NCBI RefSeq assembly: GCF_015831355.1
Contig: NZ_JADWYR010000001.1
Coordinates: forward strand, 1,054,001-1,118,000
Direction of reading: 5' to 3'
Origin: Panacibacter microcysteis
Lineage (GTDB): Bacteria > Bacteroidota > Bacteroidia > Chitinophagales > Chitinophagaceae
DNA: 64,000 bases
Below are positions 37,301-45,272 of the stretch, piece after piece. The notes below the pieces were generated by a model. It saw nothing but the letters and a program-made list of their open reading frames with translations, did no database searches and was not told where the DNA came from. The first letter of the stretch is position 1. Every line of letters starts with the position of its first letter. Both the position numbers and the translations under genes were made by a program.

Positions 37301-37714
37301 GCCGACATATTTGGAAAGCAGAAACTCGAAAGCGCTATTAAATTATCTGCAGATTATTTTAGCAATGCAGTGCTCATCAATGATGGCAACCAGCATTATA
37401 CCGTGCAGGCATTGCCATGGCAGGCACAGTTATCAACGTACAAAGACGCGGTAATAACAAACGCCAATAATGATAACTTGCCAGACATCCTGCTTACAGG
37501 AAATTATTTTGAAAACAACACACAGTTAGGCCCGTACGATGCTGATTACGGAACAATGCTCATCAATAAAGGAAAAGGAAATTTTACAGCAGAACCACTC
37601 AATGGCATTGCCATAAAAGGCCAGGTGCGCCACATCAGGCAAATGAATATTGCAAACAAAGAAGCTTACATACTTGCAAGAAATAACGACAGCGCAATAA
37701 TTATACGTTATTAG
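34367..37714 (+). CDS. Very large FG-GAP/VCBS-repeat and ASPIC/UnbV lipoprotein
   Basis: 1115 residues from the ATG at 34367; an earlier in-frame ATG at 34271 lies right after a repeat copy and lacks a signal. The chosen N-terminus (MKNFMGKKRGLLMYN then a hydrophobic stretch ending LLLACG) is a lipoprotein signal. It has many calcium-binding-like FG-GAP/VCBS units, e.g. GDFNNDGLADLFF, DYDLDGDLDMY and DLDNDGDLDIVVNN, plus a central ASPIC/UnbV domain (about 560-640: LRLQGNAQNVNATGAKVLV) and a second propeller set in the C-terminal half (NGDGLDDVF, NGDGFVDLF, DNDGDIDIIAG). It is probably a cell-surface double beta-propeller. It is divergent from the TonB receptor; a role in binding or degrading polymers is inference. 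Confidence 0.88.
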   Translation: MKNFMGKKRGLLMYNAWMYFTISMLLLACGTNKNQPALFAVKESSETGLAFTNTLSPTDKFNVFHYMYYYNGAGVCAGDFNNDGLADLFFAANQGENKMFLNEGQLHFKDITKQTRIPQDGGWSTGVSVVDINNDGLLDIYVCRVGKYEILNSKNQFLICKGIDKNGIPFYADEAPAMKLDFVGFSTQAAFLDYDLDGDLDMYLLNHSLHQNGTYGPRQILLGKKNATSGDRFYKNDNGHFTDITDSTGIHSSVIGYGLGIVVADINMDGYPDVYIGNDFHENDYLYINQRNGTFKDTREDALTHTSQYTMGVDAADLTNDGLPEIVTSDMLAYDPYILKRSEGSDQYDVQHIKQQYGYAKQETRNSLQFNRGNGFYSETGLYSGMAATDWSWSSLIFDFDNDGRKDIFIANGIPKRLNDIDYINYVSNDEVQVKIRMNNVGEKDMALIEKFPEIKVPNKFYRNDGALKFTDMAGAIDNDKGNYSNGALYADLDNDGDLDIVVNNIDEPALLYENLTSTAAAGNYIALRLQGNAQNVNATGAKVLVFCDDSVRTYQKNPVHGFLSSIETPLHFSVNSSRIDSVCLVWPDNTYEQLNWRADTNKIVTKTYRPGLPAFDYNSLARFDTLHTNKLYNVTGQTQLLYRHIESDFQEFNREPLIPHMLSTEGPALAVADINGDGLDDVFIGSSKRNRAVVYTQQTNGTFALTQQPALVLDSMYEDVDACWADVNNDKTPDLIVASGGNEYQHKDIHQAPRIYLNDGKGNLQKLPGAFNDVFLTASCVAAADFNGDGFVDLFFGARTTPWQYGNIPPSFLLQNDGTGHYKNVTLQAAKNLSQVGLVTNAKWFDLDKDGDTDLLLSLEWDGICAFINDKGTFTKQYLTNKKGWWNFSLPCDVDNDGDIDIIAGNLGLNSRLQASDKEPVQLYFNDFDNNGVKEQVLTFYLQGRQIPFATKDELEKKMPVLKKQFLYAEDFAKASLADIFGKQKLESAIKLSADYFSNAVLINDGNQHYTVQALPWQAQLSTYKDAVITNANNDNLPDILLTGNYFENNTQLGPYDADYGTMLINKGKGNFTAEPLNGIAIKGQVRHIRQMNIANKEAYILARNNDSAIIIRY

Positions 37715-37752
37715 CATGGTGTACCCGGCCTTGGTAACGCTTCCCGGCACCT

Positions 37753-37772
37753 GTTGCGTCGCACTCTTGTAC
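37753..37772 (+). repeat. Interspersed repeat core, subtype B (copy 14)
   Basis: Exact subtype B core between the FG-GAP gene and the convergent small hypothetical gene, followed by TGTATAACCAATAGCAGC. Confidence 0.92.
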
Positions 37773-37832
37773 TGTATAACCAATAGCAGCAACGATACTG
37801 CATGCCCGCATAACCTGCACGATATAAAGTGA

Positions 37833-38150
37833 TCAGGCTGCTTTTTCTCTTTTACGCAGAAAACTTACTTCACCCGTAGATTCTATAGCCTTACCCAATG
37901 CTTCGCTTAAAATACTTTTACGCATAGAATCTGCATGCACCCATTCGATAGCGTCATGCTCCACCACCAACGGAATAATCGTTAATTCATTCGGAAAATT
38001 ATTGACGACACCATCTTTTGTAACCTGCAGACTGCTTATGATATAAGCAGGTTTTACATAGTTGCATGAAATGTCTCCCCTCAGTTTAACTGTAATTGTT
38101 TCTGAAAGTGCATAATCAAAATTTATATGTATGGTTTGCCCGGTTAACAT
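37833..38150 (-). CDS. Hypothetical protein (105 aa)
   Basis: 105 residues, mostly beta-strand-like at the N-terminus (TIHINFDYALSETITVKLRGDIS) with a C-terminal helical, basic tail (SILSEALGKAIESTGEVSFLRKREKAA). There is no signal peptide, membrane helix or recognised motif. It stands alone between two repeat copies and is convergent with the FG-GAP gene. Codon use looks like its neighbours. The frame could be genuine, but no family is recognised. Confidence 0.6.
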   Translation of the reverse strand: MLTGQTIHINFDYALSETITVKLRGDISCNYVKPAYIISSLQVTKDGVVNNFPNELTIIPLVVEHDAIEWVHADSMRKSILSEALGKAIESTGEVSFLRKREKAA

Positions 38151-38487
38151 AACGGTTATTACAAATGAATATCAATTGCTGTATGGGGTATGTGTGTAGT
38201 ATGTAGTATGAATAAAAGCAACCTGAAACGCACTTGCTGATGCAGTATCATGTTCGACAACAGATAACCAAAGAAAGTGCCAAAGTGCTGATTATGCGTG
38301 CATTTAAAAGCAGGGTTAGTTCATATAATAAATACGCTGATGTGATGGCGCGACAGCTATTACCCTGGCTTTTGAAGCTGGCCGTGTTGCAGCACCCCGT
38401 TGCCGGGTTAATAATCCAACCGTTGAAGTGAGTGACACAACAGGCGATGCCACATGCACAAATGCCGGCTATAAAATGAGTTCCTTT
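38151..38487. other. Intergenic region with one repeat copy
   Basis: 337 bp between the 105-aa hypothetical gene and the end of pcrA. It carries repeat copy 15 (38422-38441) and otherwise nothing recognisable; no terminator hairpin after pcrA was found. Confidence 0.4.
38422..38441 (-). repeat. Interspersed repeat core, subtype A variant (copy 15)
   Basis: Plus strand reads GTTGAAGTGAGTGACACAAC, with the outer GTAC changed to GTTG, followed by the full flank AGGCGATGCCACA. Confidence 0.87.
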
Positions 38488-40833
38488 TTATTCCACAATA
38501 CGAAGTTTTGCATAGTTGAGCATGATCTTTTTTTCGCCATTCAGCTCGAACTGTACGGTTGCAATAGGGTTGTGTGCGCTGCCTTCCATTTTGCTTACTA
38601 TACCAAAGCCAAATTTCTGGTGCTCTACTTTCTGGCCTTCCTGCAGGTTGGCCGTATCGCTGGGTACAAAATTTTCGCTGGGTGTATGCTCCACTACCTT
38701 AGGCGCCTGCGGTTTTGCCGGCAGGTAAGAAGGCGTTTCTTTTTTACGCGCAGGTGGCGGGCCATAGGTTTTTTCTGCCTGTGCTGCGGCACCAAAGCCA
38801 CCATGCATACGGTCGAAGGCAGAGCTGCCGCCAAAGCCACTTGTCTGGTTGCGGGGACCACCACCGGCAAATGTTCTGTCTACAAAAGGTTCCGGAATTT
38901 CTTCCAGGAAACGGCTGGGTTCATTTTGCACGAGGTTGCCAAACCGGTAACGTGTATTGGCATAAGTTAACCATAAGCGCTGTTTGGCTCTTGTAATAGC
39001 CACATAAAACAACCTGCGCTCTTCTTCGAGTTCTTCGCGGCTGTTGATGCTGAGCCCGCTGGGGAATAGTGTTTCCTCGAGGCCGGCCACAAATACACAC
39101 TGAAATTCGAGCCCCTTGGCAGCATGTACCGTCATGAGTCTTACCACATCTGCATTAGGATCTTTCTGGTCAGCGTCTGTAAGCAGGGTAATCTGCTGCA
39201 GGTATGCACCAAGGCTTTTATCGCCTACCTCGCCATCTTCCTCATTGAGTGGTGTTTCTATCCATTCTTTAATGGAGTTGAGTAGCTCCTGTATGTTTTC
39301 GTAACGGGCTACACCTTCTGCACTTTTATCGTTGAAAAGTTCTTTTACAAAGTTTGTTTGTTTACCAATATGGAAGGCAATTTCATACGCATTGTGTTTG
39401 GCCATCATACTTTGCGTGCTGCGTATCATAAGCACCAAATTTTCGATGGCCTCCAGCGTACCGGCTTTGTAACCAAATTCTTTTGCACGCTCCAGCACCT
39501 GCCACATGCTGATGTTTTGTTCATTTGCATACAATACAGCCCTGTCTATACTGGTTTTACCAATACCACGCACCGGGTAGTTGATTATGCGTTTTAATGC
39601 CTCTTCATCCTGCGGGTTAACCACCACACGCAGGTAAGCTATGTAATCTTTAATTTCTTTACGCTGGTAGAAACTGATGCCGCCATAAATAATGTATGGA
39701 ATGCCCATACGCCGCAGGCTTTCTTCAAATGCGCGGCTTTGTGCATTGGTGCGGTAGAGTATGCAAAAATCTTTGTTGAGAAAATGGTTGCGGAGTTTCT
39801 GCTCCTGTATGGCATCGGAAACAAATTTTCCTTCATCGTTATCCGTCATGGTACGCACCAGTTTAATCTTTTCACCGGCGGTATTTTCTGTCCACAGGGC
39901 TTTGGGTATCTGGCCTTTATTGTTACCAATTACCTCATTGGCAACTTTAAGAATGTTTTGTGTACTGCGGTAGTTCTGTTCCAGCATTATTACAGACACA
40001 TCATCGTAATCTTTCTGGAACTGCAATATGTTCTGAATGGTGGCGCCCCGAAAGCTGTAAATACTTTGGGCATCATCGCCTACCACGCAAATATTTTCGT
40101 GCTGTGCGGCCAGCAGTTTGATGATCTCGTACTGTGCAGGGTTTGTATCCTGGTACTCGTCTATAAGAATATACCTGAACTTGCTCTGGTATTTGATCAG
40201 CGCTTCGGGAAATTCTTTCAATAACCGGTACATGTTAAACAACAGGTCATCAAAATCCATGGCGCCATTTTTAAAGCAGCGTTTGTTGTAGGCATCGTAT
40301 ATCTGCGCAATCAATGGTCGGTTGCTACGCATATCTTCCTGCTGAATATAATAGTCGTTCTTATAATCTGCCGGGCCAACCAATGCATTTTTTGCAGCAG
40401 AGATCCTGTTGTAAACGGTATTGGGTTTATAGTGCTTATCATCAAGGTTCAACTCGTTGATGACTGTCTTTACCACGCTTTTCGCATCGTCAGTATCATA
40501 GATCGTAAAGCTGTTTGGATAGCCAAGCCTGTGTGCCTCGCCGTGCAATATTCTTGCGAATACGCTGTGGAATGTGCCGATGTATAAATTGCGTGCCTCA
40601 CTGTTGCCAAGAATATGCTCAATACGTTCCCGCATTTCTTTGGCTGCCTTATTGGTAAATGTCAATGCCAGTATACGAAAAGAATCTACGCCGTTTGCCA
40701 TCAGGTGGGCAATACGTGTGGTCAATACTTTTGTTTTGCCGCTACCGGCGCCTGCCACAATCATCAGCGGGCCTTCTGTATGCAAAACAGCCTGCCGCTG
40801 CGGCTCATTCAAACCATTCAGATACTCCATCAT
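38488..40833 (-). CDS. pcrA: UvrD/PcrA-type ATP-dependent 3'-5' DNA helicase
   Basis: 781-residue superfamily 1A helicase for nucleotide excision repair and removal of recombination or replication blocks. Motifs in order: Q-motif (LNEPQRQAV), Walker A (GAGSGKTKVL), Ia (TFTNKAAKEMRERI), II (ILIDEYQDTN), III (VGDDAQSIYSFRGA), IV (LEQNYRSTQNIL), V (TVHAAKGLEFQCVFVAG) and VI (RRLFYVAITRAKQRLW). The C-terminal Tudor-like end (VEHQKFGFGIVSKMEG) fits PcrA/UvrD. The linker before it is Gly/Ala/Pro-rich. It is divergent from dnaB with a 630-bp gap. Confidence 0.96.
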   Translation of the reverse strand: MMEYLNGLNEPQRQAVLHTEGPLMIVAGAGSGKTKVLTTRIAHLMANGVDSFRILALTFTNKAAKEMRERIEHILGNSEARNLYIGTFHSVFARILHGEAHRLGYPNSFTIYDTDDAKSVVKTVINELNLDDKHYKPNTVYNRISAAKNALVGPADYKNDYYIQQEDMRSNRPLIAQIYDAYNKRCFKNGAMDFDDLLFNMYRLLKEFPEALIKYQSKFRYILIDEYQDTNPAQYEIIKLLAAQHENICVVGDDAQSIYSFRGATIQNILQFQKDYDDVSVIMLEQNYRSTQNILKVANEVIGNNKGQIPKALWTENTAGEKIKLVRTMTDNDEGKFVSDAIQEQKLRNHFLNKDFCILYRTNAQSRAFEESLRRMGIPYIIYGGISFYQRKEIKDYIAYLRVVVNPQDEEALKRIINYPVRGIGKTSIDRAVLYANEQNISMWQVLERAKEFGYKAGTLEAIENLVLMIRSTQSMMAKHNAYEIAFHIGKQTNFVKELFNDKSAEGVARYENIQELLNSIKEWIETPLNEEDGEVGDKSLGAYLQQITLLTDADQKDPNADVVRLMTVHAAKGLEFQCVFVAGLEETLFPSGLSINSREELEEERRLFYVAITRAKQRLWLTYANTRYRFGNLVQNEPSRFLEEIPEPFVDRTFAGGGPRNQTSGFGGSSAFDRMHGGFGAAAQAEKTYGPPPARKKETPSYLPAKPQAPKVVEHTPSENFVPSDTANLQEGQKVEHQKFGFGIVSKMEGSAHNPIATVQFELNGEKKIMLNYAKLRIVE

Positions 40834-41464
40834 GCGGCGAAGTTAAGCTGTGTGTACTTGTAAAAGAAGCGTGGTTTAAAAGTTGAAACATGATTTAATT
40901 GTTTTTGACGATTGATGCGGGTTGCATGGCAGGTTTCAGCAAATGGCCCCCTGTTTTATTGCCACGCGATGGGAATAGTTTGAGCTGCTGCAAATGGTTA
41001 TGTTGTACAAGAGTGCGATGCAACAGCAGCCCAATGCATGCACAAAAGCCGGGCTACAAAAAGTTTTAAAAAGTGTGTAAAATTTTGCAAGCAGTTAATC
41101 AAAAAACTGCTTACACTCCAAATTATTTTATTATTTCTTTCTGCACAAAGCCATGTGCATAAGGCAGGCCGTCTGGCGCAAAACTTTTTCAAAATCTGTA
41201 TAAATATTCTTGTTTGGTTAATTGGGATAATATTATGTTGATAACCCATATTTAAATGTGAACTTTATGTGAGGGTGAATATGAATAAAAAATATGTCCG
41301 GGAAACTTTTTACGGGAGTTTGTAGCAGACTATATTCGTTCCCCCTTACTCAGCAGGAGACTTTTTTTGAGCAAGTAATGTAGTAAATCTGTCAAAGAAA
41401 ATTACAACCCCCTGTGAGCATTGGTGTATGAAACTTTACTAACCGTATCAAGTTTTACTGCCGC
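40834..41464. other. Long intergenic region upstream of dnaB
   Basis: 631 bp between divergent pcrA and dnaB. It has repeat copy 16 at 41005-41024 and otherwise AT-rich DNA. I looked for an origin and saw no cluster of DnaA boxes of TTATCCACA type. Small open frames here lack good starts or composition. It probably holds both promoters. Confidence 0.4.
41005..41024 (-). repeat. Interspersed repeat core, subtype B variant (copy 16)
   Basis: GTACAAGAGTGCGATGCAAC on the plus strand, one change from the inverted subtype B core. Located in the pcrA/dnaB gap. Confidence 0.88.
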
Positions 41465-43045
41465 ATGGAAATCAAGAATTTTAACAAGGATCGCAAGAAA
41501 GGAAGAAAGCCGTCCATCGACTTAAGTACGATGGTATATGGCAAGGTTCCGCCACAGGCCAGAGACCTGGAAGAGGCTGTTTTAGGTGCCATAATGCTCG
41601 ATAAAAGTGCATTCGATACGGTAATAGAAATATTGAAACCGGAATGTTTTTATGTAGATGCCAACCAGCGCATTTTTCGTGCATTTCAAAACCTGGCGCA
41701 AAAGAGTTTACCCATCGATATTCTTACCGTTGTAGAGCAACTGAAAACGACCGAAGAGCTGGACATGGTAGGCGGCCCTTACTATGTGACAAAAATGACC
41801 AACGCGGTTGTGTCTGTTGCCAATATAGAAGCACACTCAAGAATCATCTTACAAAAATTTGTTCAGCGGGAGCTTATCCGCATCAGCGGCGAAATAATCG
41901 GCGATGCATACGAAGACAGCACCGATGTATTTGACCTGATGGACGATGCGGAAGACAAGATCTTCCAGATTACCAACAACTTTCTCAAAACAGACTACAA
42001 GGAAATGAGCAGTGCGCTGGCACAAACCATTAACCGTATAGATGAGCTGAGAAAGAAAACAGACGAAATATCAGGCGTACCCAGTGGCTTCAGAAGCCTT
42101 GATAAGATCACCTTTGGGTGGCAGCCTACCGATCTTATTATACTTGCTGCAAGACCTGCGGTTGGTAAAACGGCCTTTGCCTTAAACCTTGCCCGCAATG
42201 CGGCCATGCACCCTACCAAGCCGGTGCCCGTAGGCTTTTTCTCGCTTGAAATGAGTGCTGCACAATTGGTGCAGCGTATTCTCTCTGCCGAGAGTGAAAT
42301 ACCCATGGAAAAGATAGCACGTGGCAAACTCGAAGAATACGAATACCAGCAACTGCACAAACGTGGTATTGCAAGGCTTGAAAAAGCACCCATTTATATA
42401 GACGATACTGCGGCACTCAACATTTTCGAGTTTCGCGCCAAGGCACGGCGCCTGGTAAACAAACACAAAGTTGGCTTTATCATCATAGACTACCTGCAAT
42501 TGATGAGCGGCAGCAGCGATAACAAAAATGGCAACCGTGAGCAGGAGATCAGCACCATATCCCGAAGCCTGAAAGGCCTTGCCAAAGAACTGAGTGTGCC
42601 CATTATAGCACTTAGCCAGTTGAGCCGTGCGGTAGAAACGCGTAAAGAAAGCAAGATGCCGCAGTTGAGCGATTTGCGTGAATCGGGTGCCATTGAGCAG
42701 GACGCCGATATGGTAATGTTTATTTACAGGCCTGAATATTATGAGAACTTTGCCAATGAAAATGGCGAGAGCACACGTGGCGAAACGCATATCAAAATAG
42801 CCAAGCACCGTAATGGTGAGCTGGACGTGGTAAAACTTCGTGCATCACTGCACATACAGAAGTTCGATGAGTGGGATGATGGCGGCCCGGGCTTTACGCC
42901 GCCGGGTGGCAATTTCAGGCCCATAGGCCCGGCACCAACACCAGATAGCGGCGAGCAGGGTGGCGGTGGCCGTTTCTTTATACAGGGCAGCAAAATGAAC
43001 AGTGGCGGTTTCGATGAAGGTTTTGATGAACAGCCGCCGTTTTAA
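41465..43045 (+). CDS. dnaB: Replicative DNA helicase DnaB
   Basis: 526 residues. Hexameric helicase that unwinds DNA at the replication fork. The N-terminal domain (PPQARDLEEAVLGAIMLDKSAFD, about 30-135) binds primase, a linker follows, and the RecA-like core has Walker A LAARPAVGKTAFALN, Walker B VGFIIIDYLQLM and the arginine-finger region RESGAIEQDADMVMFIYRPEYY. The C-terminal tail is Gly/Pro-rich and disordered, normal for this phylum. A terminator follows. No intein is visible. Length and motif order are complete. Confidence 0.98.
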   Translation: MEIKNFNKDRKKGRKPSIDLSTMVYGKVPPQARDLEEAVLGAIMLDKSAFDTVIEILKPECFYVDANQRIFRAFQNLAQKSLPIDILTVVEQLKTTEELDMVGGPYYVTKMTNAVVSVANIEAHSRIILQKFVQRELIRISGEIIGDAYEDSTDVFDLMDDAEDKIFQITNNFLKTDYKEMSSALAQTINRIDELRKKTDEISGVPSGFRSLDKITFGWQPTDLIILAARPAVGKTAFALNLARNAAMHPTKPVPVGFFSLEMSAAQLVQRILSAESEIPMEKIARGKLEEYEYQQLHKRGIARLEKAPIYIDDTAALNIFEFRAKARRLVNKHKVGFIIIDYLQLMSGSSDNKNGNREQEISTISRSLKGLAKELSVPIIALSQLSRAVETRKESKMPQLSDLRESGAIEQDADMVMFIYRPEYYENFANENGESTRGETHIKIAKHRNGELDVVKLRASLHIQKFDEWDDGGPGFTPPGGNFRPIGPAPTPDSGEQGGGGRFFIQGSKMNSGGFDEGFDEQPPF

Positions 43046-43055
43046 ACATAGCTGC

Positions 43056-43092
43056 AAAAGCCGGTGATTATGATGTTACCGGCTTTTGTTTT
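43056..43092 (+). terminator. Intrinsic terminator of dnaB
   Basis: AAAAGCCGGT (43056-43065) pairs with ACCGGCTTTT (43078-43087), followed by GTTTTT. It is 11 bp after the dnaB stop codon and directly precedes repeat copy 17. Confidence 0.88.
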
Positions 43093-43106
43093 TCATGGCA
43101 TCGCCG

Positions 43107-43126
43107 GTTGTGTCACTCACTTGTAC
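43107..43126 (+). repeat. Interspersed repeat core, subtype A (copy 17)
   Basis: Exact core inside a longer conserved block (about 43094-43158) with ATGGCATCGCCG on the left and GTTCGGTTGTTAGGGCAACT then GCAGCGATC on the right. The same extended block occurs inverted on the other side of the GH43 gene (copy 18). Confidence 0.93.
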
Positions 43127-43165
43127 GTTCGGTTGTTAGGGCAACTGCAGCGATCTGCTTTTGCC

Positions 43166-43285
43166 AGGGCCGCAACATTGCGCCCGACACCGGCGGTCAG
43201 ACGGAGGCCCGTCAGACCGGTCCCCCGTACGCGGCCGGCACCAGCCGCCAGACCGCAACAACAAATAACCCGGCCACCGCACAAA
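43166..43285. other. GC-rich patch upstream of the GH43 gene
   Basis: A stretch clearly richer in G and C than its surroundings, with GTCAGAC at 43197-43203 and again at 43214-43220, plus a related CCGCCAGACC at about 43249. No ORF or hairpin of clear function was recognised; it follows repeat copy 17. Confidence 0.35.
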
Positions 43286-43350
43286 ATCTTTCTCCCTACA
43301 TTTAGTAGCTAATAATCAAATCACTGTCTGTACGCATACAAACCTGCAAC

Positions 43351-45102
43351 ATGAAATATCTGCTTCTTGCATTGCTGCCGATCCTTGCTGTAAATAATAT
43401 CCGCGCCCAGCAGAAAACCTTCTGCAACCCGATCAACATCGATTATGGTTATACGCCCATACCCAATTTTTCTGAGCAGGGCAGGCACAGGGCCACGGCA
43501 GACCCCGTAATCGTTTTGTTCAAAGACAATTACTACCTGTTCTCCACCAACCAGTGGGGTTATTGGTACAGCAGCGATATGCTGAACTGGAAATTCGTAT
43601 CCCGCAGGTTTTTAAAACCCTACCACCACGTATACGATGAATTGTGTGCTCCTGCAGCATGGGCACAAAACGATACGTTGTTTGTAATAGGATCTACCTA
43701 CACGCAGGACTTTCCCATATGGATGAGCACAGACCCCACAACAGACAACTGGAAAGAAGCGGTAGATTCATTTAAAACAGGCGCATGGGATCCTGCGTTC
43801 CTTGCAGATGATGATGGTAAGCTGTATGCATATTTTGGTTCCAGCAACACCTTTCCTACATATGGCCAGGAAATAAACCGCAAAACGTTTGACACTATTG
43901 GTCCGCGCATTTCTTTACTGCGTTTGAATGACAGTATTCATGGCTGGGAGCGTTTTGGAGAGTACCACGACAATACATTCCTGAAGCCTTTTATTGAAGG
44001 CTCGTGGATGAATAAATACAATGGCAAATATTACCTGCAGTATGGTGCGCCGGGTACGGAATTCAGCGGTTATGGAGATGGCGTGTATGTAAGCGATAAA
44101 CCACTCGGGCCTTTTACTTACCAAAGCCACAATCCTTTCTCGTATAAAGCCGGTGGTTATGCCCGTGGTGCAGGACATGGTGCCACCTACCAGGATAAAT
44201 TTGGCAACTGGTGGCACATAAGCACCATTGGGGTTTGCGTAAAAAACAATTTTGAGCGCCGCAATGGTATTTGGCCTGCCGGGTTTGATAAAGACGGCAT
44301 TTTATACTGCAACACCGTTTTTGGCGATTACCCTTATTACCTGCCCACGAAAAAACAGGATACTACACGGGTGCATGCAGTATTTACGGGCTGGATGTTG
44401 CTGAACTATAACAAGCCTGTGGCGGTATCTTCAACGCTGGGTGGCTACAGTGCCAATAATGCGGTTGATGAAAGCATTAAAACCTACTGGAGTGCCAAAA
44501 CCGGCAATAAAGGCGAGTGGCTGCAAACAGACCTTGGCGCTGTAAGCACTATTAAAGCAATACAGGTAAATTACGCAGACCAGGATGCAGACAGCAGCTT
44601 CCTGGGCAAGATCAATGGTATTTACCACCAGTATATTTTATATACTTCGAATGATGGTAAAACATGGAAAGTGCTGGTTGATAAAAGCAACAACAAAAAA
44701 GATGTACCACACGATTATGTTGAGCTAAGCAAACCTGTAGAAGCCCGCTACATAAAGCTTGAAAACATACACATGCCAACAGGTAAATTTGCCATCAGCG
44801 GCCTGCGTGTTTTTGGAAATGGCCATGGCAGCGCGCCTGATACCGTTAAAAGCTTCATTGCGCTGCGTGGCGATAGTGAACGCAGGAACGTTTGGTTTAA
44901 ATGGCAGACCAACGACAATGCCACCGGTTACAATATTTACTTTGGCGAAGCGCCTGGTAAACTTTACAACAATGTGATGGTGTATAATGCCAACGAATAT
45001 TATTTGAGCGCACTGGAAAAAGATAAAGCCTACTATTTTCAAATAGAAGCATTTAATGAAAACGGCATTTCTAAACGTACAGCGGTTATGAAAGCGGAGT
45101 AG
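43351..45102 (+). CDS. Exported glycoside hydrolase family 43 with F5/8-type C and fibronectin III domains
   Basis: 583 residues with a signal peptide (about 1-19, ending IRAQ). The five-bladed GH43 propeller (about 45-340) shows the three expected acids: Asp in ATADPVIVLF, Asp in GAWDPAFL and Glu in KPFIEGSWM. It is followed by a discoidin/CBM32-like sandwich (about 350-490, VDESIKTYWSAKTGNKGEWLQTDL) and a fibronectin type III-like end (about 495-583). It probably removes arabinose or xylose from plant polysaccharides; the exact linkage is unknown. It is flanked by inverted ~60-bp repeat blocks. Confidence 0.9.
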   Translation: MKYLLLALLPILAVNNIRAQQKTFCNPINIDYGYTPIPNFSEQGRHRATADPVIVLFKDNYYLFSTNQWGYWYSSDMLNWKFVSRRFLKPYHHVYDELCAPAAWAQNDTLFVIGSTYTQDFPIWMSTDPTTDNWKEAVDSFKTGAWDPAFLADDDGKLYAYFGSSNTFPTYGQEINRKTFDTIGPRISLLRLNDSIHGWERFGEYHDNTFLKPFIEGSWMNKYNGKYYLQYGAPGTEFSGYGDGVYVSDKPLGPFTYQSHNPFSYKAGGYARGAGHGATYQDKFGNWWHISTIGVCVKNNFERRNGIWPAGFDKDGILYCNTVFGDYPYYLPTKKQDTTRVHAVFTGWMLLNYNKPVAVSSTLGGYSANNAVDESIKTYWSAKTGNKGEWLQTDLGAVSTIKAIQVNYADQDADSSFLGKINGIYHQYILYTSNDGKTWKVLVDKSNNKKDVPHDYVELSKPVEARYIKLENIHMPTGKFAISGLRVFGNGHGSAPDTVKSFIALRGDSERRNVWFKWQTNDNATGYNIYFGEAPGKLYNNVMVYNANEYYLSALEKDKAYYFQIEAFNENGISKRTAVMKAE

Positions 45103-45105
45103 GTG

Positions 45106-45133
45106 GTGAGACGTGAAACGTGAGACGTGAGAT
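45106..45133. repeat. Heptanucleotide tandem repeat, four units
   Basis: Four 7-bp units in tandem: GTGAGAC, GTGAAAC, GTGAGAC, GTGAGAT, starting 3 bp after the GH43 stop codon. Slippage at such heptamers could change copy number; here it lies outside any gene. Confidence 0.8.
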
Positions 45134-45190
45134 GGGAGATATGAAAGATTGGTTGTGTGCGGATCGCTGTAGCTGCCATACCAACCGAAC

Positions 45191-45210
45191 GTACAAGTGA
45201 GTGACACAAC
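45191..45210 (-). repeat. Interspersed repeat core, subtype A (copy 18)
   Basis: Exact inverted subtype A core. The extended block (about 45159-45223) is an inverted match to the block around copy 17, including the flanks AGGCGATGAGCAG and GATCGCTGTAGCTGCCAT. Confidence 0.93.
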
Positions 45211-45272
45211 AGGCGATGAGCAGCATTACAAATGCCGGCTCACAAAAATGCTTCCGCCCGTTTATAAACGTG

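Noticed and set aside
38428-38970. Plus-strand ORF of 180 residues opposite the pcrA 3' end
   Set aside because: It starts in repeat copy 15 and overlaps a strongly conserved helicase gene.
40998-41249. A small minus-strand ORF in the pcrA/dnaB gap
   Set aside because: It begins near repeat copy 16 and its composition (many Cys, Trp, His) looks non-coding.
40834-41464. Replication origin next to dnaB
   Set aside because: No DnaA-box cluster, no AT-rich unwinding repeats and no dnaA or dnaN neighbour was seen.
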